A DNA stretch of 64,000 bases from Streptomyces sp. TN58. GTDB taxonomy: Bacteria; Actinomycetota; Actinomycetes; Streptomycetales; Streptomycetaceae. Of this stretch, positions 39,063 through 45,803 are shown piece by piece. Position 1 is the stretch's first letter, and each line of letters starts with the position of its first letter. The position numbers and the translations under genes are program-made. Where the stretch lies: the NCBI RefSeq assembly GCF_001941845.1, contig NZ_CP018870.1:3566501-3630500 (forward strand). Reading direction: 5' to 3'. The notes under the pieces are model-generated. The model had not been told where the DNA came from. It was given only the letters and a program-made list of their open reading frames with translations, and made no database searches.

Positions 39063-39422
39063 TCAGATGCTCTGCGTCGCGGGACCGGTGGTCACCGAGG
39101 GGCTCTGCCAGCCGGGAATCGACTGGTTCGGGCCCTGCCGGCTCGGGCCCTGCCAGCCCGGGATCTGCTGGCTGGGGCTCTGCCAGCCCGGGATCGAAGC
39201 CGCCGTGACCTGCGGTTCCGTCGGCTCGCCCGGCGTCTCGTCGGCCACCGTGACGGCGGTCGCGGTGACCTGGTGAATGCCGGCCGGCGCGGCGGAACGG
39301 TCCTCCGAGTCACCCGAACCGGTCAGGGTCGCGACGGCGATTCCGGCGACCAGTCCCAGTGCGGTGAATACGTAGACCGAGCGCTTCTTCGAACGTTCCC
39401 TGACGGTGGCAGACTTCGACAT
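39063..39422 (-). CDS. Small membrane-anchored protein with IPGWQSP repeats, first gene of the lanthipeptide operon
   Basis: From ATG 39422 (AGGGG seven bases upstream) the product is 119 residues: a basic N-terminus (SATVRERSKKRS), one hydrophobic helix at about 15-34, then a Pro/Gln/Ser-rich outward-facing tail in which IPGW recurs at 77-80, 87-90 and 102-105 within IPGWQSPS-like units. No family was recognised. Its position at the head of the operon suggests immunity, a docking or anchoring factor, or another peptide substrate. An in-frame GTG 39449 is possible but has no properly spaced ribosome site. Confidence 0.7.
   Translation of the reverse strand: MSKSATVRERSKKRSVYVFTALGLVAGIAVATLTGSGDSEDRSAAPAGIHQVTATAVTVADETPGEPTEPQVTAASIPGWQSPSQQIPGWQGPSRQGPNQSIPGWQSPSVTTGPATQSI
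39090..39200 (-). repeat. Three tandem units encoding IPGWQ-containing repeats
   Basis: The DNA motif TGCCAGCC(C/G)GG(A/G)AT recurs three times (about 39112, 39157 and 39181) inside the small membrane protein gene, together with related CTGCCGGCTCGGGCCC. The units encode the IPGW(Q) segments. The periodicity suggests repeat expansion of the extracytoplasmic tail. Confidence 0.6.
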
Positions 39423-39950
39423 CTCGTTTCCCCTCGTGGTGTCGTTCACTTCTCGACGAGGACAACTCTGCCGCGCCGGAGAGCCCCTGAGAGGGAAAAG
39501 AGCGTTCAGCTTCCTGTATGCGCGGTTCAGCTTCCTGCACCCGCTTCCGGGCCTTGAAGAGACCGCGGAACAACCCAGGCCCAGGTCGCTGACCTGGGCC
39601 TTCCTGGAGGAACTGCATCGACCGCACGGAGGCCTCGGCTTCCCCCTGTACCGAAGACGTGCCGCCGCAACGCGTCGGGCGCGAGCGGGGTGAGGCTCAG
39701 GTGTGTGTGCCGGCCCGCACGGCCCCGCGTCTCACGCGTCTACGACGCAGGCTGGTTCATCACCTCACAGCGTGCCGAGGGCGAAAGCAGTTACCTGGAG
39801 CCCCTGGCAACGGCAACGTCGGACGTCCTTCGCGCAGCAATTGAGGGGCGTGTCAAGGTAGTCAAGGCGATGCTGAAGGAGTAGGACGTGGGCGGCCCCG
39901 GTGGGCACCCAGGCCTTGGTTGCCTGCGATGCTCACCGTGCCAGTTGCAA
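39423..39950. other. 528-base region without a convincing intact gene
   Basis: This region lies upstream of the lanthipeptide operon, whose promoter should be at 39423-39500 (minus strand). The only coding-like piece is 39690-39884 on the plus strand, described separately. No tRNA, integrase or insertion sequence is visible. It marks the border between the lanthipeptide cluster and the defence island. Confidence 0.5.
39690..39884 (+). pseudogene. Possible remnant of a plus-strand gene
   Basis: The frame ends in a coding-like segment GWFITSQRAEGESSYLEPLA followed by a helical ATSDVLRAAIEGRVKVVKAM tail and a stop at 39882-39884. The first 20 residues are Arg-rich and look like noise. There is no good start or ribosome site. 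I read it as the 3' end of a gene whose front was lost at the cluster border; family unknown. Confidence 0.25.
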
Positions 39951-40676
39951 CTAACCCGGGAAGCCCAGGTTCTTCAGGTAGGTAAGGCGCGCGTCTATGG
40001 CGGCCGAGAACCGAAGCCAGTTGAGCTTGTCGACAGGCTCGTTGGGCTTGGGGTTCGAGGATGACGACGTGACGTAGCACGCAGCGTTGTAGAGCCGCTC
40101 AGACATGAGCCTTTGGCAGAAGACGCCGAAGCGCTCCTGGTAGGACATCCCATGCCAGATCGGGTCTACAGGCAGTGCGCCTTTGGACGGCTTAACCGGC
40201 CGACGGGATCCTTCTTCGTCCTGCATGATGAAGAAATATCCGAGCCAGGGCTCCTCCCCCGGGTACAGCTCGGCCAGGGCCGCGTGCCGCAAGTCGATGG
40301 CGCTGCCCAGCGCTTCCTCGACCCGGTTGTTGTAGTTGTTCCCGAACGAGGGTCCGCCGAGCGCCTTCAGCTCGAAGGCAGCCACGAGGGTGTCCCTGTG
40401 GACGACGACCAGGTCCCACTGCTTCTGGGGCCGGTAGTAGCCAGGCAGTTCAAGGCCCTGCGACTTGGTGACGCGGATGCTCTCAGGGGGGTACCCGGCG
40501 TCGAGAAAGAACTTCGACAGCAGCACAGCGATGGGGTCGAAGTGCTTGCCGCCACGTACGGAGCCTGCCGTGCCGGCGCCCACAGCAGCCTTGATCGCCG
40601 ACTGCTCGCGCTGCAGGTCCTTGGCTCCCCAGTAAGCGGCTACGGCGTCTTCGAAGTCTTGGCGGGTGACCGTCAA
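39951..40676 (-). CDS. Type II restriction endonuclease, PaeR7I/XhoI family (predicted CTCGAG)
   Basis: The product has 241 residues. It opens MTVTRQDFEDAVAAYWGAKD and carries QWDLVVVHRDTLVAAFELKA followed by GGPSFGNNYNNRVEEALGSA, the strongly conserved PaeR7I block that contains the D-ExK nuclease centre (Asp in QWDLVV, Glu and Lys in FELKA). The family cuts CTCGAG. The gene lies 12 bases downstream of its methyltransferase partner on the same strand, so the pair forms one operon with the protective enzyme first. Confidence 0.9.
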   Translation of the reverse strand: MTVTRQDFEDAVAAYWGAKDLQREQSAIKAAVGAGTAGSVRGGKHFDPIAVLLSKFFLDAGYPPESIRVTKSQGLELPGYYRPQKQWDLVVVHRDTLVAAFELKALGGPSFGNNYNNRVEEALGSAIDLRHAALAELYPGEEPWLGYFFIMQDEEGSRRPVKPSKGALPVDPIWHGMSYQERFGVFCQRLMSERLYNAACYVTSSSSNPKPNEPVDKLNWLRFSAAIDARLTYLKNLGFPG

Positions 40677-40688
40677 GATCCGCTCCTT

Positions 40689-42365
40689 CTAGTCAGGCAG
40701 CTCGGCGAGGCCGTAGACACGCAGAGCGGCGGTCGTTGCAGCCTCTGCGTCTCGCCTGTCGAAGGCATCGGCCAGGGCTACCCGATCGCTCTCGCTGATC
40801 GCCGCCGGATCGGGCACCCGGATCTTACGCAGGTACTGGGCCTGGAAGCGGAGGGTTCCCCCCCGCATCTTGACCGCGTACGCCTCCACGAAAGCCTCCG
40901 CGACCTTGGACAGCAGCAGGCCACCGAGTACGCGCATGTCCCAGACGTCCGAGACGATGAAGTACAAGTTGTGGTGAGGGTACAGGCCGCCTTCGTCGAG
41001 GACCGGATGGATCCTCAGCTTCATGTCCGGAAACAGGAGCTTCTGCCGACGCGTGAGACGGTGATCGACCTTGTCGATGGTCTTGTACCAGCGCTCCGGC
41101 TGCTTGACCGCGACGTACCGCTTACGCAGGGCTGCGCCGTGTTCCGCGAAGTATGCAGCGAGTCGCGGAAATGCACTGAGGTCGACCAGGTCGCCGCCAG
41201 CCGTCCACGGGTTGACCAGGAGCGTGCCATTCCAGTCGAGCGTGCCGCTTGTGGTGTCGCGGACCATGGCCATGGGCAGCAGCCGGTCCTCTTCGACCAG
41301 GTGCGCATCCTTGGTGAGGAAGACCTTGTCAGCTCCGGTGGCAATGCCGATGCCGACCTTCGTCCCCGTCTGGGTGTCCTCCAGCAGCTGGAAGCGCTCG
41401 GTGAGGTCTTCGAGGACAGCGAGCCTTGCGGGTGAGGCCGCCGGCCAGGAGTCCTCGTCAGGGAACCAATGGGGCATGCGGGCCGCCTGGAACGAGTCCC
41501 CAGTGATCGCCCCCGGCGCATCGCTCAGGAACCAGGCAGCAAAGTCTCGCGCCTGCTTGGCACCGAACGACCGCGTGGTGTCCGCAGCCACTGCTTCACC
41601 CTGGTCACCGTTCGAGATGAGAGTGATCGCGGGATAGGCCGAAACCTGCTCGTCGAATGCGTCGACGTCATGCATGACGAGCGCCAAGTCCATGCTGAAT
41701 TGCTTGGTCACCAGCTCCCGGAGCCGGCGGCCGTACTGGTTTCGCATCCAGCGGTCAGCGCAGATGAAGCCCAGGCGTCCACCGGGCTTGAGGCTCCGGA
41801 GCGCGACCTCGTAGAACCCGACGTAGATGTCCGCCCGGCCGCCCATGGTGGAGCAAGCGCTGCGGTACGCCGCCATCCGCTCGTCCGGTACATCTTCGAG
41901 TCGGATGTACGGAGGGTTGCCCACAATGTAGTCAGCCCGATGGAACGTGTCCGTCTGCAGCAGGTAGTCACCTTGCCCGATCCAGGCTTCGGCTACCTTC
42001 CGGGCCTCTTCCGGGGCCGCTCCTGCATCGAGCAGCTCGTTTTCGACCAGCGCACGGCTGTCACGCACGTTGCGGGCCAGAAGATCAAAGGCATGGACGG
42101 CGTCGAGCGCGTCCGTGATCGGACGCTTGTGCGCGCGGCAGGAGGCGCTGATCCGCGAGGCGATCACACTGAGGAAGGCGCCTCCACCGCAAGCCGGCTC
42201 CACGATCTTCAGGCCGCAGAGGTCCTTGTCGGAGGTGTAGCCAATGAGATCGAGAATGAGATCGACCACCCAACGCCTCGTGAAGACCTCTCCATGCTCC
42301 ACCGCCTCCGTCGGAACATCCGGGAGGTCATGCATGTCGTCGGGGAGCGAGAAGAGCGTGGCCAC
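40689..42365 (-). CDS. N6-adenine DNA methyltransferase, partner of the PaeR7I-type endonuclease
   Basis: A Rossmann methyltransferase of about 558 residues with SAM motif IVEPACGGGAFLSVIASR and the adenine-methylase catalytic motif NPPYIR (in YIVGNPPYIRLED). A C-terminal target-recognition region of about 250 residues ends near LRFQAQYLRKIRVPDP. It should methylate the adenine of CTCGAG. GTG 42365 is preferred: it opens VATLFSLPDDMHDLP just before the conserved EHGEVFTRRWVVDLI, and a TACTGT -10-like box seven bases upstream suggests a leaderless message. The frame is open to 42434. Confidence 0.85.
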   Translation of the reverse strand: MATLFSLPDDMHDLPDVPTEAVEHGEVFTRRWVVDLILDLIGYTSDKDLCGLKIVEPACGGGAFLSVIASRISASCRAHKRPITDALDAVHAFDLLARNVRDSRALVENELLDAGAAPEEARKVAEAWIGQGDYLLQTDTFHRADYIVGNPPYIRLEDVPDERMAAYRSACSTMGGRADIYVGFYEVALRSLKPGGRLGFICADRWMRNQYGRRLRELVTKQFSMDLALVMHDVDAFDEQVSAYPAITLISNGDQGEAVAADTTRSFGAKQARDFAAWFLSDAPGAITGDSFQAARMPHWFPDEDSWPAASPARLAVLEDLTERFQLLEDTQTGTKVGIGIATGADKVFLTKDAHLVEEDRLLPMAMVRDTTSGTLDWNGTLLVNPWTAGGDLVDLSAFPRLAAYFAEHGAALRKRYVAVKQPERWYKTIDKVDHRLTRRQKLLFPDMKLRIHPVLDEGGLYPHHNLYFIVSDVWDMRVLGGLLLSKVAEAFVEAYAVKMRGGTLRFQAQYLRKIRVPDPAAISESDRVALADAFDRRDAEAATTAALRVYGLAELPD

Positions 42366-42566
42366 GGTGACGACAGTACAAGGGTCGGTTTTGCAGGTCG
42401 CATTTGTGCACGAGCGGGCGGACCAGGAGATCACTCATCCTCTAGCGGCTTCCCCGACCGCCTTGAGGTGCTCGGCCGCTCGGCGATGCGGATACCCAGG
42501 ACTCCAGACCGCGTCCCCCGTTCGTCACCGTGGTGTGGGACGGGGAGGGGACATCGTCGCGAGCGG

Positions 42567-43121
42567 CTACGGTCGCTCTGCTGGCTTCGCCAGGCCATCC
42601 AAGTGCCGCGCGCAACTGATCCGCACTGCCTCGGCCACCCCACCCTGCGTGATCGTCACGGTGTCGGGAGTCGCCACCCGGCTGGTGCTCTGCACTGAGA
42701 GGGCATCCAGGGAGCGGTTCAGCGCCTCCCACCACGCTTCCGGCAAGAGCGGATCAGCCACCAACACGCTGTTGCCGACCGGAGTACCGGGCAGCAGATC
42801 GGTCTCGTCAGCACGCCACATCACCGGCGCATCCCGCTGCCGCCACGCCGCACCCCGCCGCCACCGCGGCATCGCGACGCCATCCAGCAGTGCGGCACAC
42901 TCCGTGCCGTTCCAGCCCTGATTCCCGATCTTCTCGAAGCGGCGCCGCTCAACTCGCACCCAGGTGTCGCGATCCGTCCTGGCACCGAGCGAGCGGCGCT
43001 TGCGCACGAGCGTGGCTGGGTCCAGCTGCGTATCGAGCATCCGCTCTACCTCGTCGAGAACGACGTCAGTCGGCTCGACTCGCAAGTCGAAGGCGGCGGT
43101 GGCTGATGCGGAAGACGGCAC
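42567..43121 (-). CDS. Hypothetical protein, about 184 residues, between the RM pair and the tRNA scar
   Basis: No family was recognised. GTG 43121 is preferred because AAGGAGGT lies four to five bases upstream. The protein is soluble, with a charged middle (VRKRRSLGARTDRDTWVRVE), a Trp-rich stretch (MPRWRRGAAWRQRDAPVMW) and a C-terminal segment VATPDTVTITQGGVAEAVRI. It lies about 200 bases upstream of the methyltransferase on the same strand. The strong ribosome site and codon bias support a real gene. Confidence 0.65.
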   Translation of the reverse strand: MPSSASATAAFDLRVEPTDVVLDEVERMLDTQLDPATLVRKRRSLGARTDRDTWVRVERRRFEKIGNQGWNGTECAALLDGVAMPRWRRGAAWRQRDAPVMWRADETDLLPGTPVGNSVLVADPLLPEAWWEALNRSLDALSVQSTSRVATPDTVTITQGGVAEAVRISCARHLDGLAKPAERP

Positions 43122-43255
43122 TGGACCTCCTTGGCGACTGACCGACGTTAGCAAGTAGCCATCCCCTGGAGGCCAAGCACCACAAATCCGATCCAGCCGG
43201 TCAGCGCGACACAGCGTCGGCACTCAAGCGACCCTGATGTCCCCCGGACAACAGA

Positions 43256-43290
43256 AAAGGCCAGGTCAGCTGGTATCTGACCTGGCCTTT
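43256..43290 (-). terminator. 14-bp perfect hairpin downstream of the tRNA-Thr 3' half
   Basis: Arms 43256-43269 and 43277-43290 pair perfectly around a seven-base loop. Read on the minus strand the hairpin follows the end of the tRNA fragment by six bases and ends in a TTTT run, a classic rho-independent tRNA terminator. Confidence 0.88.
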
Positions 43291-43296
43291 CTCTGA

Positions 43297-43337
43297 GCCG
43301 CCTTCGGGATTCGAACCCGAGACCTACGCATTACGAG
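43297..43337 (-). other. 3' half of a tRNA-Thr(CGT) gene, probable attachment site
   Basis: On the minus strand this reads CTCGTAA (anticodon loop with CGT), then TGCGT, AGGTC, the T-arm TCGGG-TTCGAAT-CCCGA, and the acceptor strand AGGCGGC. The matching 5' half, which should begin GCCGCCT and carry the D-arm, is absent from the sequence upstream (43338 onward). A tRNA cut at the anticodon loop is the hallmark of site-specific integration into a tRNA 3' end. Because the natural terminator still follows, the inserted DNA should lie on the higher-coordinate side. Confidence 0.75.
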
Positions 43338-43528
43338 GGCCCGCAAGATCATCCCAGCTGATGCCGGACGATGCCGCAGAATCCCGTTTCCCCAGGTCAG
43401 AGACATCCGACCGTGATCACCATGACGCTGGGTCCACCCTAGTGCCGTCCAGTCCGCTCACGCAGCGCTCACGCAAAACGGGTGGCGCGTACGAGGCATC
43501 CGCCGGGAGCGCACGCGTCCGCCCGCCG

Positions 43529-44119
43529 TCACACGCGCGCGAGTCGTAGGGTGATGTGGCGGAGATCGATAGTCGCCTCCTTGGCAAGGAGGCGATGCCG
43601 AAGCATCTCGCCTTCGCTGAGGCGTGTTCCCTGCGGGGAGGCAACGACGATGAGCGGCTCGGCTCCACCATCTACGCGGGTGTTTATCCCCGCCCAAACG
43701 AGATCTGCAAGGTCGGCCGCCGGCCCCCAGATCATCAAGACTTTGGACTCGGGCCCGTGAACAAGACAACGGTTGGGCTTGACTTCCACTGTTTCGGGGT
43801 CGGCCAGCCACTCAGGCCCGATGGCCTGGTGCGCGATCTGCTCCATCCCGGGGTAGCGGCTGACCGCGAACTGCGCATACGGGCCAAGGCCATAGCGGGC
43901 CCGAGGCAACTCCTTGATCGGTCCGTCCTTGACCCATACGCGGACCCGGTCGCGTGCAATGAAGCGCGTGAGCTTGCCACCGATGAGCGGATCATCGATG
44001 CAACGGGCGTACCAATCCGACCGTGCGCGGGTGGTCATACCGTCCCAGTCGAGGTCATCGACCTGCCGATAGACCTCGGCGATCACCTCGCGACGGATCC
44101 CCTCGTCGATGTTACTCAT
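43529..44119 (-). CDS. Unrecognised 196-residue protein, third gene of the GHKL-helicase operon
   Basis: From ATG 44119 (MSNIDEGIRREVIAEVYRQV) the product is soluble with no clear catalytic motif. It has a WDGMTTRARSDWYARCIDD segment, a middle Arg/Lys-rich strand (RFIARDRVRVWVKDG) and a C-terminal HRLLAKEATIDLRHITLRL. It starts seven bases after the stop of the helicase gene on the same strand and so belongs to the operon 48197-43529. A specificity or regulatory subunit of the putative defence complex is one possibility. Confidence 0.72.
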   Translation of the reverse strand: MSNIDEGIRREVIAEVYRQVDDLDWDGMTTRARSDWYARCIDDPLIGGKLTRFIARDRVRVWVKDGPIKELPRARYGLGPYAQFAVSRYPGMEQIAHQAIGPEWLADPETVEVKPNRCLVHGPESKVLMIWGPAADLADLVWAGINTRVDGGAEPLIVVASPQGTRLSEGEMLRHRLLAKEATIDLRHITLRLARV

Positions 44120-44126
44120 CGCTGCA

Positions 44127-45800
44127 TCATCCCCCAAAGGCGGCCGGGTCCGGAAACTGGAGGCGGCTCTCCTCCAATGAAGTCTCCAGGCTGGCCGCAT
44201 CCTTGATCCACTCGCGCATCAGGCTCTCCGCGCGCCGGTCAGAGAAGTCGAAGCTCGTACCGCGCTCTGCCAGGCGCAAGATCTCAACCTCGTCGTCGGC
44301 AATCTGTTGACGGATGTTCAAGATAGCGGCGACGCGCCGGATGTCGCTGACGAAGTCCAACACCTCCACGTGCGACTTACCAGGGCGCAGCCGGAGACCG
44401 CGGCCCAGTTGTTGGACGAAGATGCGACGGCTATGCGTGACCCGGGCGAAGCAAAGAATGTTCACGTCCGGGATGTCGACCCCCTCGTTGAGGATGTCGA
44501 CGGCAGTCAGGATCGGCGTCTTACCGCTACGGAAGCTCATCAGTCGGGCTTGCCGCTCTCGCTTGTTCAGGCCCGCGTGCACAGCAAGCGCGCCGCGCCA
44601 CTGTGGCACCTCCGTCAGTAGCGCCGCCATTCGTTCGGAGTGCTCGATGGTGCGGCAGAAGACGACCGCACGGGGTTGTTGTGTGCGCGCCCAGACTTCC
44701 ATCAGCTGATCACGCACTCCTTCGTCCCTCTCGGGGAGGAAGAGACGGGCGTTCAGGTCCTTGATCGAGTAGCTGTGGTCGCTGACGCCACGGACGAAGT
44801 CCCAGTCGATGTTGTCCGCGTAGAGCCGGTATCGGACCTCGGATAGATAGCCCAGCCGCATGCCTTCCTCGATGCCGAGCGTGTAGCTGGGTTCGCCGAA
44901 GCGCGTGCGGATGTCGAAACGGTCACCACGCCAGGGGGTGGCTGTAACCCCAAACTGCCGACTGGCGTGGAGCATGTCGAGAAGCTCCGCCAGTTGCCCG
45001 TCCTCGGCAACGTGGTGGGCTTCGTCGACCATGACCAGTGCGGGCCGGTAGCCGGCGCGGGCATAGCTGAGAGCACTGGCTGTGGTCGCGCAGGTGACTC
45101 CGCGCAGGTCGTCAGGACGGTGATCTCCGGTCAGTAGCTGCGTGCGCACTGTTTTGGGAAGGTGGTGCCACAGTGCCCGTTCAAGTTGCTCCACGAGGTC
45201 CTTGGCCGGGGCGACGACCAGAACCTTGTCCTGAGGGCGTTCGCCCAGGTGGTAGTTGATGGCCTCGCCACCGACCACCGTCTTGCCCAGGCCGGTGGCC
45301 AGTACCAGCAGGGCCCGGTCGGCACCGCCCAGGTCGCTGATGATCGCCCCCAATGCCTCGTTCTGATAAGGGCGCAGTGATCGGGGCGGTAGTCGGTCTG
45401 CGGTGAACTGATCATCCGCGTACAGGTCGGCCAGTTCCTGGCCCGACCACAGCTCTACTCGCATTCCGACCGCCGCCAGGCTGTCGCGGCGCTTGCGGGT
45501 GAGGGGCCCGAACCGGCTGTTCGTGACTACAACGGCGTGATCGGCCCCGTAGTGGGCTTTGGCCTCCAGGACCTCGTCGATGGCGCTGGGCGGCACCGCC
45601 GCCCCCGCCTTCCATTTGGCCTGGAACACCCACAGACGCCCCTCGCGGGTTGCGAGGATGTCGCCTCCCTGATCGTTCGCACCATCGATGTTGGCGACGT
45701 CGGTGAAGCCCAGGTGGAGTGCTAGCCGCTCCACCTGACGCGTAAAGCCGAACGGTCCCACCTCGCGCAGGAAGTCCGGAGCCGTGAACGAGGTGGTCAT
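44127..45800 (-). CDS. Mrr-type nuclease fused to a DEAD/DEAH (SF2) helicase
   Basis: The product has 557 residues. The N-terminal domain (about 1-130) is an Mrr-like restriction-endonuclease fold with GGDILA (Asp47) and VFQAKWK (Gln60, Lys62), the D-QxK active site. An SF2 helicase follows: Q-motif-like LRPYQNEALG, Walker A ATGLGKT at 168-174, DEAH at 259-262, TATPWRGD, then motifs in AVVFCRTIEHSERM and QQLGRGLRLRPGKS. It should translocate along and cleave DNA. The gene begins three bases after the stop of the GHKL ATPase and is translationally linked to it. Confidence 0.9.
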   Translation of the reverse strand: MTTSFTAPDFLREVGPFGFTRQVERLALHLGFTDVANIDGANDQGGDILATREGRLWVFQAKWKAGAAVPPSAIDEVLEAKAHYGADHAVVVTNSRFGPLTRKRRDSLAAVGMRVELWSGQELADLYADDQFTADRLPPRSLRPYQNEALGAIISDLGGADRALLVLATGLGKTVVGGEAINYHLGERPQDKVLVVAPAKDLVEQLERALWHHLPKTVRTQLLTGDHRPDDLRGVTCATTASALSYARAGYRPALVMVDEAHHVAEDGQLAELLDMLHASRQFGVTATPWRGDRFDIRTRFGEPSYTLGIEEGMRLGYLSEVRYRLYADNIDWDFVRGVSDHSYSIKDLNARLFLPERDEGVRDQLMEVWARTQQPRAVVFCRTIEHSERMAALLTEVPQWRGALAVHAGLNKRERQARLMSFRSGKTPILTAVDILNEGVDIPDVNILCFARVTHSRRIFVQQLGRGLRLRPGKSHVEVLDFVSDIRRVAAILNIRQQIADDEVEILRLAERGTSFDFSDRRAESLMREWIKDAASLETSLEESRLQFPDPAAFGG

Positions 45801-45803
45801 CTC

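Larger units (their letters stand above)
43122..43528. other. 407-base region holding the tRNA-Thr scar and its terminator
   Basis: Between the two hypothetical genes lies a tRNA 3' half (43297-43337) and a strong hairpin (43256-43290), described separately. The rest, 43338-43528, has stop codons in all plausible frames and no recognisable gene. There is no integrase gene near the scar. Confidence 0.6.

Noticed and set aside
43297-43337. A functional tRNA-Thr gene
   Set aside because: The 5' acceptor strand, D-arm and 5' anticodon stem are missing from the sequence that should carry them, so only the 3' half is present.
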